A program made the position numbers and the translations under genes. A stretch of DNA of 64,000 bases from Actinoplanes philippinensis (GTDB lineage Bacteria; Actinomycetota; Actinomycetes; Mycobacteriales; Micromonosporaceae), in NCBI RefSeq assembly GCF_900113015.1, contig NZ_FONV01000015.1, positions 1-64,000 on the forward strand, read 5' to 3'. This document shows positions 40,519-49,137 of the stretch, in pieces (position 1 is the stretch's first letter; each line of letters starts with the position of its first letter). Under the pieces are notes generated by a model. It saw only the letters and a list, made by a program, of their open reading frames with translations. It had not been told where the DNA came from and did no database searches.

Positions 40519-41589
40519 ATGACAGTCCTCTCCACGCGCGTCCTGAACCGGACCTACCTACGACGTCAGTTGCTGACCGGCCGGACGCCGCGGACCGCCG
40601 CCGAGATCGTCGGGCATCTGGTGGCGATGCAGGGCCAGGAGCCGGATGCGCCCTACCTGGGGCTGTGGGCGCGTTCGCCCGGGTTCGCGATGTCCGACTT
40701 GACCGGAGCGCTGCACGACCGGACGGTGGTGCGCAGCGCTCTGCTCCGCGGCACCCAGCATCTGGCCACCGCCGACGACTACCGCTGGCTGCGGCCGACG
40801 ATGCAACCGGCGCTGGAGCGGATGGCGGGCCGGGCCGGTCGGCTGGGCGGCTGCGATCCGGAGGCGTTCGACGCGGCCGGCCGGGAGATCATGGCGGAGG
40901 GTGTGCTGACCCGGCCGGAGATCGCCCGGCGCCTGGCGGCACGGTTCCCGGAGGCGGACCTCGGGGAGCTCGCTCTGGTCGTACACCTGCGATTTGCGCT
41001 CCTGCACCCGCCGCCTGCCGGGACGTGGGGGCATCGCGGGCGGATCGGATGTGTCCCGGCCGGGGTCTGGCTGGGGCGTCCGTTGGACGCCGCGCCGAGC
41101 GCGGAGACGCTGGTGTTGCGCTATCTGGCGGCGTTCGGGCCGGCGTCGGCCAAGGATGTCCAGGTCTGGTCGGGTCTGACCCGCATGGCGGCGTTGTTCG
41201 AGACGTTGCGGCCGCGGCTGCGGGTCTTCCGGGGCGAGGACGGCCGGGAGTTGTACGACCTACCGCACGCGCCGATCGAGGACGGCGACACCCCGGCCCC
41301 GGTGGTGTTCCTGCCCGAGTTCGACAACGCCGTCCTGGGGCACGCGGACCGGTCGAGGATCCTGCGTCCGGGTGATCGCCCGCTGGTGATGCCGGGCGGG
41401 TCGGTGGTGCATCCGACGGTGCTGGTGGACGGTTTCGTGGCGGCGACCTGGTCACGGAAGGGCCCGCTGGTGGAGATCGCCCCGTTTCGTCCGCTGGCCG
41501 CCGCGGACCGGTCGGCGGTGGAGGCGGAGGCGGAGCGGCTGGCCGGTTTCGTGGCGCCGGGGAAGACGCCGCAGGTCCGGTGGGCATGA
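40519..41589 (+). CDS. AlkZ-like DNA glycosylase (HTH_42 family)
   Basis: This 356-residue protein of the winged-helix HTH_42 family matches the AlkZ group. AlkZ removes bulky or crosslinked alkylated bases in Streptomyces and protects against azinomycin. The catalytic QxQ motif is present as Gln38 and Gln40 in VAMQGQEPDAPY; the related YcaQ/AlkX group has QxD. The rest shows the expected winged-helix repeats and a C-terminal LVDGFVAATWSRKG barrel. A perfect terminator follows. No biosynthetic cluster for a crosslinking agent is in view. Confidence 0.88.
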   Translation: MTVLSTRVLNRTYLRRQLLTGRTPRTAAEIVGHLVAMQGQEPDAPYLGLWARSPGFAMSDLTGALHDRTVVRSALLRGTQHLATADDYRWLRPTMQPALERMAGRAGRLGGCDPEAFDAAGREIMAEGVLTRPEIARRLAARFPEADLGELALVVHLRFALLHPPPAGTWGHRGRIGCVPAGVWLGRPLDAAPSAETLVLRYLAAFGPASAKDVQVWSGLTRMAALFETLRPRLRVFRGEDGRELYDLPHAPIEDGDTPAPVVFLPEFDNAVLGHADRSRILRPGDRPLVMPGGSVVHPTVLVDGFVAATWSRKGPLVEIAPFRPLAAADRSAVEAEAERLAGFVAPGKTPQVRWA

Positions 41590-41625
41590 AAGGGCCCTCC
41601 GTGCTGCCGACACGGAGGGCCCTTT
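41589..41625 (+). terminator. Strong terminator after the AlkZ-like gene
   Basis: A perfect 15-bp stem (AAAGGGCCCTCCGTG) with a 7-base loop ends in CCCTTT. It starts on the last base of the gene's stop codon. Confidence 0.88.
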
Positions 41626-41793
41626 ACCGGGGGGAACGGAGTAACCGAAGGGGGGCTTCGTCCGTTAAGTACACTTTACCCGGCATTCGGCGAACTGGGA
41701 AGTCGGGGCTACAAACCGGACAAACAGCACGGAGAGCGGCTGGGGTCACGTACGTGCCGAACAACGGCGTGCCGCCCGGCGTAGGCTGTCGGC

Positions 41794-42384
41794 GTGGCGG
41801 ATCTTCTGGTGTGGATCGACTGTGAGATGACCGGTCTCGACCTGGGCAAGGACAAGCTCATCGAGGTCGCGGCCCTGGTCACCGATCCGGAGCTGAATGT
41901 GTTGGGCGAGGGCGTCGATCTGGTCATCCACGCCGATGACGAGGCGCTGGACGCGATGCCGCCGGTGGTGCGCGACATGCACGCCAAGTCGGGGCTGACC
42001 GACGAGGTCCGGCGGTCGGCGATCACCATGGCCGAGGCGGAGGAGGCGGTCCTGGCGTACATCAAGGAGTATGTGCCCAACCCGCGGACCGCGCCGCTCT
42101 GCGGCAACTCGATCGCGACCGACCGCGGCTTCCTGGCCCGCGACATGCCGGCGCTCGACGCCCACCTGCACTACCGCATGATCGACGTCTCGTCGATCAA
42201 GGAGCTGTGCCGCCGGTGGTATCCGCGGGTGTATTTCGGTCAGCCGGCCAAGGGCCTCTCGCACCGGGCGCTCGCCGACATCCGGGAGAGCATCCGCGAG
42301 CTGGAGTATTACCGTCGCACGATCTTCGTTCCCCAGCCCGGGCCGGACGTGGAGGCCGCGAAAGCGGTCGCCGCCGAGCTGTAG
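41794..42384 (+). CDS. orn: Oligoribonuclease
   Basis: Orn degrades RNAs of two to five bases, and in c-di-GMP organisms also pGpG. The 196-residue DEDDh exonuclease has Asp9 and Glu11 (WIDCEMTGLD), the second Asp in GNSIATDRGFL, and His and Asp in SHRALADIRESI. The start is GTG. Its presence fits with the GGDEF protein in the same window, since pGpG removal completes c-di-GMP breakdown. tRNA-His follows on the same strand. Confidence 0.96.
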   Translation: MADLLVWIDCEMTGLDLGKDKLIEVAALVTDPELNVLGEGVDLVIHADDEALDAMPPVVRDMHAKSGLTDEVRRSAITMAEAEEAVLAYIKEYVPNPRTAPLCGNSIATDRGFLARDMPALDAHLHYRMIDVSSIKELCRRWYPRVYFGQPAKGLSHRALADIRESIRELEYYRRTIFVPQPGPDVEAAKAVAAEL

Positions 42385-42462
42385 GTAACCCGCTCGACGA
42401 CCCCCGGGGGGCGGTCGTTATGATTGTGCGGCACCACGGGGTTGGAAGACCGTCGTGGGCAT

Positions 42463-42539
42463 GGTGGTCGTAGCTCAGTTGGTAGAGCACCGGGTTGTGG
42501 TCCCGGGTGTCGCGGGTTCAAATCCCGTCGATCACCCCA
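42463..42539 (+). tRNA. tRNA-His (GUG anticodon)
   Basis: A full cloverleaf is present: acceptor GTGGTCG/CGATCAC, the extra G at position -1 opposite C73 that marks tRNA-His, and anticodon stem-loop CCGGG-TTGTGGT-CCCGG with anticodon GTG. The T arm is GCGGG-TTCAAAT-CCCGT, and CCA is encoded at 42537-42539. A -10-like TATGAT lies at 42419-42424. Confidence 0.96.
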
Positions 42540-42543
42540 TGTG

Positions 42544-42571
42544 AAAGGCCCCGTCTGCGGACGGGGCCTTT
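42544..42571 (+). terminator. Terminator after tRNA-His
   Basis: A perfect 12-bp stem (AAAGGCCCCGTC) with a 4-base loop ends in CCTTTCGTT. Confidence 0.88.
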
Positions 42572-42703
42572 CGTTCTGCAAGTCTTTCGGTGGGCTCGCT
42601 CCCATATGGTGAGCGGCCGAAAAATTTCTCGTGGGAGCGCGCAACCTTTTGCGACTTCCGAGCCACAGGGGTGTGGATCACTCGTCGTCCCCAGGAGACC
42701 CCT

Positions 42704-43228
42704 ATGCTCGCCAAGCGCATCGTCGCACCGCTCTCGGTGCCGGCCGTCGGCAGCGCGGCCGCCGTAGCCGGTGTCCTCAACGCCGCCGAGGCCACCGGCT
42801 GTTCGGTCACGTACTTCGGCGACGTGAGGATCAAGAACACCGGCGGTACGAACATCGACGGGTGGAAGCTGGCGTTCGCCTTCCCGTCGGGCCGGCTGCC
42901 GGCCGGCGGCGGGAACGGCTCCGGGCATCGGAGCGGCGCCCAGATCAGCGTCACCGACGCGGGCTGGAACCGGACGATCGCCCCGGGCGCCACGGTGACG
43001 GTCGGCTTCAACGGCGGCTGGAGCGAGGGCAACGCCATCCCCACGGTGTTCACGGTCAACGGGATGATCTGCGGCGCCGTCGCGTCGCCGGCGGCTTCCT
43101 TCTCCTCCTCGCCGTCGGTGATGCCGTCCCCATCGGTGTCGAAGACCCCGGCCGCCTCCCAGGGCGCCGAGATCTTCACCGGCTCGGGGCGGCTCGACAC
43201 CAGCGCGTACTCCGTGAAGATCGCCTGA
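42704..43228 (+). CDS. Secreted protein with a shortened CBM2 cellulose-binding domain
   Basis: A signal-like N-terminus (MLAKRIVAPLSVPAVGSAAAVAG) is followed by a CBM2-like domain: CSVTY, then KNTGGTNIDGWKLAFAFPSG, AGWNRTIAPGATVTVGFNGGW and VFTVNGMIC. The first and last Cys that form the family disulfide are kept. The stretch after CSVTY that normally carries the first binding Trp (N.W..GF.A) is missing, and the strand after PSG is replaced by Gly-rich sequence. A Ser/Pro linker and short tail follow. No catalytic domain is attached, so it may be a remnant or a stand-alone binding protein. GGAGACC precedes the ATG. Confidence 0.75.
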   Translation: MLAKRIVAPLSVPAVGSAAAVAGVLNAAEATGCSVTYFGDVRIKNTGGTNIDGWKLAFAFPSGRLPAGGGNGSGHRSGAQISVTDAGWNRTIAPGATVTVGFNGGWSEGNAIPTVFTVNGMICGAVASPAASFSSSPSVMPSPSVSKTPAASQGAEIFTGSGRLDTSAYSVKIA

Positions 43229-43308
43229 TCCCGGTCGCCCCGGGCTCGTCCCCACGGCCCGGGGCGACCGTCGTTCCCCCCAAACCCCGACGGTCAGGAA
43301 CGGTCCCC

Positions 43309-43827
43309 TTGTCCGAGATCGGTACCGAATACGCCTTCCGGCGGTTCTTCGACGACCACCACATCGACCTGTCCCGGCTCGCCTACCTGGTGACCGGCGA
43401 CTCGCAGGCCGCCGACGACCTGGCCGCGGACGCGTTCGTGGAGGTGTGGCGGCACTGGGAGCGGGTCCAGGCCGCGGACAGCCCGATCGCGTACGCTCGC
43501 GGCATCGTGACCAACCTGGCCCGGCAGTGGATCAGGAAGCAGACCAGGGAACGATCCGGGCTGCTCCGGCTGGGCCTGCTGCGCCGCGAGCGCGGCGAGA
43601 GCGACACCCCCGCGGTGCTCGATGTGCGCGCGGCCCTGCAGCGGCTTCCGCAGCGCCGCCGCGAATGCGTGGTCCTGCGGTACGCGTTCGACGTGCCGGA
43701 GCGGGAGGTCGCCACGATCCTCGGCATCTCGGTCGGTGCGGTGAAGAGTCACACCTCGCGGGGCGCTGCCCAGTTGAGCGAGTTCCTGCGCGGGATGCCG
43801 CTGATGATGGGAGGCCACCATGGCTGA
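43309..43827 (+). CDS. SigE-family ECF sigma factor
   Basis: This 172-residue sigma factor of the actinobacterial SigE/ECF41-like style has region 2 (HIDLSRLAYLVTGDSQAADDLAADAFVEVWRHW) and region 4 (RRRECVVLRYAFDVPEREVATILGISVGAVKSHTSRG). The frame has no ATG or GTG at the right place. I chose the TTG at 43309, with AGGAA upstream. The stop overlaps the next gene by 8 bases, which points to a paired regulator. Confidence 0.87.
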   Translation: MSEIGTEYAFRRFFDDHHIDLSRLAYLVTGDSQAADDLAADAFVEVWRHWERVQAADSPIAYARGIVTNLARQWIRKQTRERSGLLRLGLLRRERGESDTPAVLDVRAALQRLPQRRRECVVLRYAFDVPEREVATILGISVGAVKSHTSRGAAQLSEFLRGMPLMMGGHHG

Positions 43828-44599
43828 GCGCCCCCAGCCCGACCTGGGCACGGTGCTGCGCCACGAGGCCGACGGGCACCTGCCGGACCGGGATCTCATG
43901 CTGACCCGGATCGTCCAGCGCCGTATGGAGCCGGCGCCGAGCCGGTGGGCCTGGTCACTGCGGCCGGTCGCCGCCGCGGCGTCGGTGGTGGCCACGCTCG
44001 TCGTCGGGTTCGCCGGCATCAAGCTCGCCGGCGACCGTCCCGAAGGGGACCGTACGCCGGCGGCCACCGAGCCCTCACCGGCGCCGTCGCCGTCCCCGGC
44101 AGCTCGCAGCAAGACGCCGGCCCGCGAGGAGAAGCCGGGCCGTGCGGAGCCGCCGGAGCCGGTGGAGAAACCGCCACCACCCCCGGCCGTCGTCACCCCG
44201 AGCCGGCAGGCCGCCGACCGGTTCCTCAGCTCGGCCGCCGTCGTCGACGGGCACTCGGTCGGAACGTGGGCGCAGGGCAACGTCACCCTCACCACCACCG
44301 CGGCGGTCACCGCGCTGGACGTGGTGGTCACCGTGGCGAAGACCGCGGGAGTCAAGGACGCCGGCCGGTGGACCACCATCCCGGTCGACATGATCACCAT
44401 GGCGGTGACCGAGGAGAAGGACCGGTTCGTCTACCGGTTCACGCTGAAGCAGGGCACCCTGGCGCCGGGCAGCTACGTCTTCGCTGTGCAGTACACCCGG
44501 GCCGACGCCGAACGCGACGCGGCACACGACACCTACGCGGCAGTGGCCACCGCGGGCGCCGAACAGGCCGGTGTGACCGGCGCCTTCCCGGCGAAATGA
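43820..44599 (+). CDS. Membrane protein paired with the SigE-type factor, probable anti-sigma
   Basis: This 259-residue protein has a short cytoplasmic N-terminus (about 1-42), one membrane helix (about 47-68), a Pro-rich linker (about 75-125) and an extracytoplasmic beta-rich domain. The start lies within the sigma-factor gene (8-base overlap). Such pairs in actinobacteria are usually sigma factor and membrane partner. The N-terminus lacks a zinc HxxxCxxC motif, so the anti-sigma role is inferred from position. Confidence 0.78.
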   Translation: MAERPQPDLGTVLRHEADGHLPDRDLMLTRIVQRRMEPAPSRWAWSLRPVAAAASVVATLVVGFAGIKLAGDRPEGDRTPAATEPSPAPSPSPAARSKTPAREEKPGRAEPPEPVEKPPPPPAVVTPSRQAADRFLSSAAVVDGHSVGTWAQGNVTLTTTAAVTALDVVVTVAKTAGVKDAGRWTTIPVDMITMAVTEEKDRFVYRFTLKQGTLAPGSYVFAVQYTRADAERDAAHDTYAAVATAGAEQAGVTGAFPAK

Positions 44600-44601
44600 C
44601 G

Positions 44602-44635
44602 GAGGCGGGCCCCCGGATGACCGGGGGCCCGCCTC
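44602..44635. terminator. Bidirectional terminator between converging genes
   Basis: A perfect 15-bp stem (GAGGCGGGCCCCCGG) with a 4-base loop lies between the stops of the membrane protein gene and the first L,D-transpeptidase. It can serve both transcripts. Confidence 0.82.
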
Positions 44636-44655
44636 GCACGCCGGGGGAGAAGACG

Positions 44656-45909
44656 TCAGCTCAGGTAGCTGCCCTTCTTGTACTCTTCCCAGCTCATGTT
44701 CCAGTTGGTCCAGCCGTCGCCGTTCTTCAGCTTCTCCTCGGTCCCGGAGACGACGATCACGTCACCCATCAGGGTCCGGTCGAAGAGCCACTTGCCCATC
44801 GCCTCGGAGACGTTGACGCAGCCGTGCGAGACGTTGCGCTTGCCCTGCACGCCCTCCGACCACGGGGCGGCGTGGATGAACTGGCCGCTGTACGTCAGGC
44901 GCTGCGCCCAGTCGATCGGCGTCTTGTAGCCGTTCACCGGGTCCTCGTCGGTGGTGTCGAAGACGGTGTGCGCCGCCTTCTCCATGACGACCATGGTGCC
45001 GCTGGCCGACGGGGTGCTGGCCTTGCCCAGGCTGACCGGCAGCGTCTTGATGACCTTGCCGTCCTGCTTGACCGTCATCTGCTTGGTCTTGTTGTTGACC
45101 GTCATGATCATCTCGCGGCCGATGCTCAGGTCGACGGTCAGGTTGGTCCGGCCGTACCAGCCGTCACCCATCTCCACGCCCTTGAGGTTGACGCTGTAGA
45201 AGATCTTCGAGTTGGGCTTCCAGTAGGTCTTCGGCCGGTACTGCACCTCGGTCGGGCTGCTCCAGCGCCAGACGCCCTCCTGCGCGGGGGTCGCCGTCAC
45301 GACCATCCGGCGCTCCACCTCGGCCCGATACTTCTCCGGGATGGCCCGCCCGAACTTCATGATCAGCGGCATGCCGACGCCGACCTTCTGCCCGTCGGCC
45401 AGGAAACTGGTCGCCCGGACCACCTTCGACGGCTCCTTCATGGTGGTGAAGGTGCTGGTGGCGCTGGTGGTCTTGCCGTCCGCGGCGGGCGTGCTGACGT
45501 CCACCGTGTACGTCGTGTTCCACGCGAGGCCCTCGGCCGGGCGCCAGACCTTCGCGTCCTTGTCGACGGTGCCCTTGACCTCTTTGCCCTTGGCGGTCAC
45601 CTTGACCTCGGTGTTCGCCGGGTCCTCGCTGTTGTACTTCACCTCGGACCAGAGCTCGACACTCTTCGCGTCGGCCGCGGGGGACGTCACCGCGACGGTG
45701 CTCAGGGCCGGCTGGGACGCGGGGGGCTGTGACGCGCTGGTCCCCTCGGGCGTGTTGCCGCCGCCCTGCCAGGAGGGCTTGTCGTCACCGCTGCACGCGG
45801 TGGTCAGCAGCAGTGTGCTCGCGAGCACCGCGGCCACGGCGAGACGCAGGCGCCCGCGGCGACCGGCCGGCGCTGACCGCTCTGCCGACCGAAATCCATC
45901 CATCTCCAT
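44656..45909 (-). CDS. L,D-transpeptidase lipoprotein (first of two)
   Basis: This 417-residue enzyme forms 3-3 crosslinks in peptidoglycan. It has a lipoprotein signal with lipobox LTTAC (Cys39), two Ig-like domains (about 65-275), then the YkuD catalytic domain with His and Cys364 in the NVSHGCVNVS motif. The C-terminal helix ends WNMSWEEYKKGSYLS, as in actinobacterial Ldt enzymes. GAGGGGACC precedes the ATG. It is followed upstream on the same strand by a paralogue. Confidence 0.95.
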   Translation of the reverse strand: MEMDGFRSAERSAPAGRRGRLRLAVAAVLASTLLLTTACSGDDKPSWQGGGNTPEGTSASQPPASQPALSTVAVTSPAADAKSVELWSEVKYNSEDPANTEVKVTAKGKEVKGTVDKDAKVWRPAEGLAWNTTYTVDVSTPAADGKTTSATSTFTTMKEPSKVVRATSFLADGQKVGVGMPLIMKFGRAIPEKYRAEVERRMVVTATPAQEGVWRWSSPTEVQYRPKTYWKPNSKIFYSVNLKGVEMGDGWYGRTNLTVDLSIGREMIMTVNNKTKQMTVKQDGKVIKTLPVSLGKASTPSASGTMVVMEKAAHTVFDTTDEDPVNGYKTPIDWAQRLTYSGQFIHAAPWSEGVQGKRNVSHGCVNVSEAMGKWLFDRTLMGDVIVVSGTEEKLKNGDGWTNWNMSWEEYKKGSYLS

Positions 45910-46046
45910 GGTCCCCTCACGGCGTCGTTCTCCCCGGCGCCCAATAGTGCTCCAAAAACAGCGTCGCACCAATCCCGGTTTCGTGCCGTGACCGGCCTTA
46001 CGCCATCGATGTACCCCGCCGGGGAGAAGAAACCACGAGGAGAACC

Positions 46047-47264
46047 CTAGAGGGCGCTGCCCTCCTTGAACTTCTCCCAGCTCACGTCCCACGGCGTCCA
46101 GCCGTCGCCGTAGTCCAGCTCGTCCTCGGTGCCCTTCACCACGACCGGGTCGCCGATCAAGGTCTTCTCGAAGAGCCAGCGGGCGTTCGACGGGGACACG
46201 TTGACACATCCGTGTGACACATTCGTGCGTCCCTGCGATCCGGTCGACCAGGGAGCCGAGTGGATGTACTGACCGCTCCAGGTCAGTCGCTGCGCGTACT
46301 CGATGTCGGTGCGGTAACCGGCCGCGCCGTCGGTGTCGGTGGTGTCGAAGACGGTCGCCGCCTTCTTCTCCATCACCACCATGTGCCCGCTGGACGACGG
46401 GGTGCTCCTCTTGCCCAGGCTCACCGGGATCGTCTTGACCGTCGCGCCGTCCTTGAGCACGGTCATCTTCTTCGCCTTGTTGTCGACGTTCATCTCCAGC
46501 TTGCGGCCGATCTTCACGGTCGCCGAGCGGTCCTGGTCGCCGTAGCGCCCGCCGCCGGTGGGCAGGCCGCCGACCGCGATCCGGACCTTCATCGAGGTGC
46601 CGGTCTGCCAGTACTCCGGCGCGCGGTAGTAGGCCTGCGTGCCGGCCTCGGTCCACGACCAGACACCCGGCTGGGCCGGCGAGGTCTCGACGAACATCCG
46701 CTTCTGCACGGCGGCGCGGTCGGCCTTCTTGATGCCCGGGTTGAACTCGACGACGACCGGCATCGCCACGCCGTAGGTGTTGCCGTCGAACAGGTACAGA
46801 CCGGTCCCGGTCTCCCGGCCGGGCGCGCCCATCGTGGTGAACGAGGTGGTGGCGGTGGTGCTGCTGCCGTCCGCGCCGGTGGCGACGACCTTGGCGGCGT
46901 ACTTCTGCCGGGTCTTGAGAGGTTTGTCGGGCACCCACGCCGACTTGTCCTCACGCAGCTTGCCGGAGACCGCCTTGCCCTTGCCGTCGGTGAGCGTGAC
47001 CGAGGACACCTCGCCGCCGGTGACCTTGACCCCGATCTCTGCGCTGACCGGCACGTCCTTCTTGTTCGCGGCCGGTGTGATGGCCAGCGTCACCGGCTCG
47101 GCGGCGGTCGTGCTCTCGGTGACCGGGGCGGGCGCGCCGGAACCGGCGCCCGCGGACGGGCCCGGCTCGGCGAAGGCCGGTTCGGAATCGTCGCTGCACG
47201 CGGCGGTGGAGGCGATCAGGCCGATCGCCATGATCGTCGCCAGTGAGCGGCGGAGGACAACCAT
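46047..47264 (-). CDS. L,D-transpeptidase lipoprotein (second of two)
   Basis: This paralogue of the neighbouring gene has 405 residues: lipobox STAAC (Cys23), an Ala/Pro-rich linker, Ig-like domains and a YkuD domain with Cys353 in NVSHGCVNVS. It ends WDVSWEKFKEGSAL. Catalytic parts are closely similar to the first copy, while the N-terminal domains have diverged, so the duplication is not recent. I chose the ATG at 47264 because it gives a compact signal peptide; one at 47300 is also open. There are 137 bases between the two genes, so each may have its own promoter. Confidence 0.94.
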   Translation of the reverse strand: MVVLRRSLATIMAIGLIASTAACSDDSEPAFAEPGPSAGAGSGAPAPVTESTTAAEPVTLAITPAANKKDVPVSAEIGVKVTGGEVSSVTLTDGKGKAVSGKLREDKSAWVPDKPLKTRQKYAAKVVATGADGSSTTATTSFTTMGAPGRETGTGLYLFDGNTYGVAMPVVVEFNPGIKKADRAAVQKRMFVETSPAQPGVWSWTEAGTQAYYRAPEYWQTGTSMKVRIAVGGLPTGGGRYGDQDRSATVKIGRKLEMNVDNKAKKMTVLKDGATVKTIPVSLGKRSTPSSSGHMVVMEKKAATVFDTTDTDGAAGYRTDIEYAQRLTWSGQYIHSAPWSTGSQGRTNVSHGCVNVSPSNARWLFEKTLIGDPVVVKGTEDELDYGDGWTPWDVSWEKFKEGSAL

Positions 47265-47403
47265 CGTCAAGCCCCGTTCTTTAGTTCTCAGCGCAGACAT
47301 CCTGACGCATCGGTGCAAGCAGCGGGTCCCCCTTCCGGTGGTTAGCAGCCGATTTCAAGGATCTTCCGAGCCCGTGCTAACGTTTTCCTCGTTGCACGGC
47401 AGA

Positions 47404-47476
47404 GCGCTGCTAGCTCAACTGGCAGAGCAGCGGACTCTTAATCCGCGGGTTGTAGGTTCGAGTCCTACGCGGCGCA
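47404..47476 (+). tRNA. tRNA-Lys (CUU anticodon), copy 1
   Basis: The cloverleaf has acceptor GCGCTGC/GCGGCGC, anticodon stem-loop GCGGA-CTCTTAA-TCCGC with anticodon CTT, T arm GTAGG-TTCGAGT-CCTAC and A73. No CCA is encoded. It is identical to the second copy 123 bases downstream. Confidence 0.96.
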
Positions 47477-47526
47477 CTCTCCCTGCTGACGACCGATGGG
47501 TGTGATAAAATTTCGCCCGTTGTAAC

Positions 47527-47599
47527 GCGCTGCTAGCTCAACTGGCAGAGCAGCGGACTCTTAATCCGCGGGTTGTAGGTTCGAGTCCTACGCGGCGCA
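47527..47599 (+). tRNA. tRNA-Lys (CUU anticodon), copy 2
   Basis: This is identical over 73 bases to the copy at 47404-47476. A TAAAAT box lies about 16 bases upstream and may be its own -10 element. A terminator hairpin follows after 9 bases. Confidence 0.96.
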
Positions 47600-47608
47600 C
47601 CTCTGACT

Positions 47609-47637
47609 GATGGCCTCACCGATCCGGTGGGGCCATC
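47609..47637 (+). terminator. Terminator after the tRNA-Lys pair
   Basis: A 13-bp stem (GATGGCCTCACCG, one G-U pair) has a 3-base loop; CGGCGTTTCTG follows. Confidence 0.8.
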
Positions 47638-47702
47638 GGCGTTTCTGTGACTTGCTGTGAAGACGGCCCAGGCACTGTTTGCCGACGATTTCGTTGACAA
47701 TC

Positions 47703-48995
47703 ATGTGGCAGGTGAGACGGATTGCAGTGCTCCTGGCCGTACCCTTGCTGGTGTTCCTCGGCGCGAAGCCCGCGGCCGCGCACCCGATGCCGCACTCGGT
47801 GGTCCTGCTCGACGTGCACGAGACGTCGGTCACCGCATCGCTGGAGCTGCCCGCCGGTGACCTGGCCACCGCCAGCGGGATCGCCACCGATCTGCCCGCG
47901 CGCGCCGCGGAGTTGCGGGCCTACCTCGCCGCGCACGTGCGGCCCGCCGGAGCGGACGGCGCCGCTTGGACGGTGACCGTCGGTGACCCCGAGCTGACCG
48001 CGGCGGAGCAGACGGCCACCGGGCCCTATCAGGAGGTCGCCGTGGAGATCGAATTCGCCCCGCCGGCCGGTGGTGATGTACGGCACTTCACACTCGGCTA
48101 CGACGTCATCGTGCACAAGGTCGTGACGCACACCACTCTCGTCTCGGTCCGGCAGGACTGGGCGGCGGGCCGGATCACCGAGTGCGGCGAAACCGAGCAG
48201 GTCGGGGTCATCGCCGTCGACAACCGGACGATGACCGTGCCGAAGCTCACCGTCGACCTCGGCGCGGGCAGCTCGTGGCAGGGCTTCCTGGCCATGCTCC
48301 GGCTCGGCGGCCTGCACATCCTGGAGGGCACCGACCACCTGCTCTTCCTGCTGATCCTGCTGCTGCCCGCGCCCCTGATCGCGCGACGGGGACGCTGGAC
48401 CGGAGCGGCCGGGCCACGGCGGGCGATCCGGCGGATCGGCTGGATCACGCTCGCCTTCACGCTCGGGCACTCCGTGGCGCTGGTGCTCAGCGCGTTGTTC
48501 CGGGTGCAGATCCCGGCGCGGCCGGTCGAGGTGTTCATCGCGGTGAGCATCCTGATCGGCGCCGCGCACGCCGTCCGCCCGCTCTTCCCGGGACAGGAGG
48601 CGCTGGTCGCGGGCCTGTTCGGGCTCGGGCACGGGATGGCGTTCTCGTTCACCCTCGCCGGACTGCAGCTGTCCACCGGGCAGCTGGCCCTCAGCCTGCT
48701 CGGGTTCAACCTCGGCATCGAACTGGTCCAGCTGCTGCTGGTCGCGCTGGCGCTGCCCGCGCTGCTGGCGCTCGCCCGGCTGCCGGTCCAGCCGTGGCTG
48801 CGGATCGGCGGGGCGGCGCTGACCGGGGCGGCCGCGGTGGGCTGGGTGCTCGACCGGCTCGGCGTGTCCAACCCGGTCGCCGAGACCGCCGACGCGGCCG
48901 GCGCCAACTACCAGGCGATGCTCGTGGTGCTGACGATCATGGCGATGGCCGGCATCGGACGGCTGCTGATCGCCCGGAAAGCCGCCACGGCCTGA
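47703..48995 (+). CDS. HupE/UreJ-family membrane protein
   Basis: This 430-residue protein has a signal peptide (AVLLAVPLLVFLGAKPAAAHP) and an extracytoplasmic domain of about 170 residues. The C-terminal block has about seven helices with the HupE/UreJ_2 pattern LRLGGLHILEGTDHLLFLLILLLP, FTLGHSVAL and GLGHGMAFSF. The His and Asp residues in the helices suggest transport of a metal such as nickel or cobalt; no urease or hydrogenase genes are nearby to support this. Start codons at 47679, 47703 and 47712 are all open. None has a strong ribosome-binding site. Confidence 0.87.
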   Translation: MWQVRRIAVLLAVPLLVFLGAKPAAAHPMPHSVVLLDVHETSVTASLELPAGDLATASGIATDLPARAAELRAYLAAHVRPAGADGAAWTVTVGDPELTAAEQTATGPYQEVAVEIEFAPPAGGDVRHFTLGYDVIVHKVVTHTTLVSVRQDWAAGRITECGETEQVGVIAVDNRTMTVPKLTVDLGAGSSWQGFLAMLRLGGLHILEGTDHLLFLLILLLPAPLIARRGRWTGAAGPRRAIRRIGWITLAFTLGHSVALVLSALFRVQIPARPVEVFIAVSILIGAAHAVRPLFPGQEALVAGLFGLGHGMAFSFTLAGLQLSTGQLALSLLGFNLGIELVQLLLVALALPALLALARLPVQPWLRIGGAALTGAAAVGWVLDRLGVSNPVAETADAAGANYQAMLVVLTIMAMAGIGRLLIARKAATA

Positions 48996-49061
48996 CCCTT
49001 CCCGGCGGCGGGCCGGCCTCTTTCGAGCGGCGGCCGGCTTCTCCCGGGGTCTTATTTCGGG

Positions 49062-49137
49062 TGGCGGCCGGTTTCTCCCGGGTGACGGCTTCTCCCGGGT
49101 GGCGGCTGGTTTCTCCCGGGTGACGGCTTCTTCCGGG
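49062..49137. repeat. Two 38-nt direct repeats in a degenerate repeat field
   Basis: Units at 49062-49099 and 49100-49137 differ at two positions. Shorter relatives (TTTCTCCCGGG and TTCGAGCGG blocks) spread over about 49010-49190. The region fills the 277-base gap between the HupE-like and FMN reductase genes and does not code. Confidence 0.8.
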
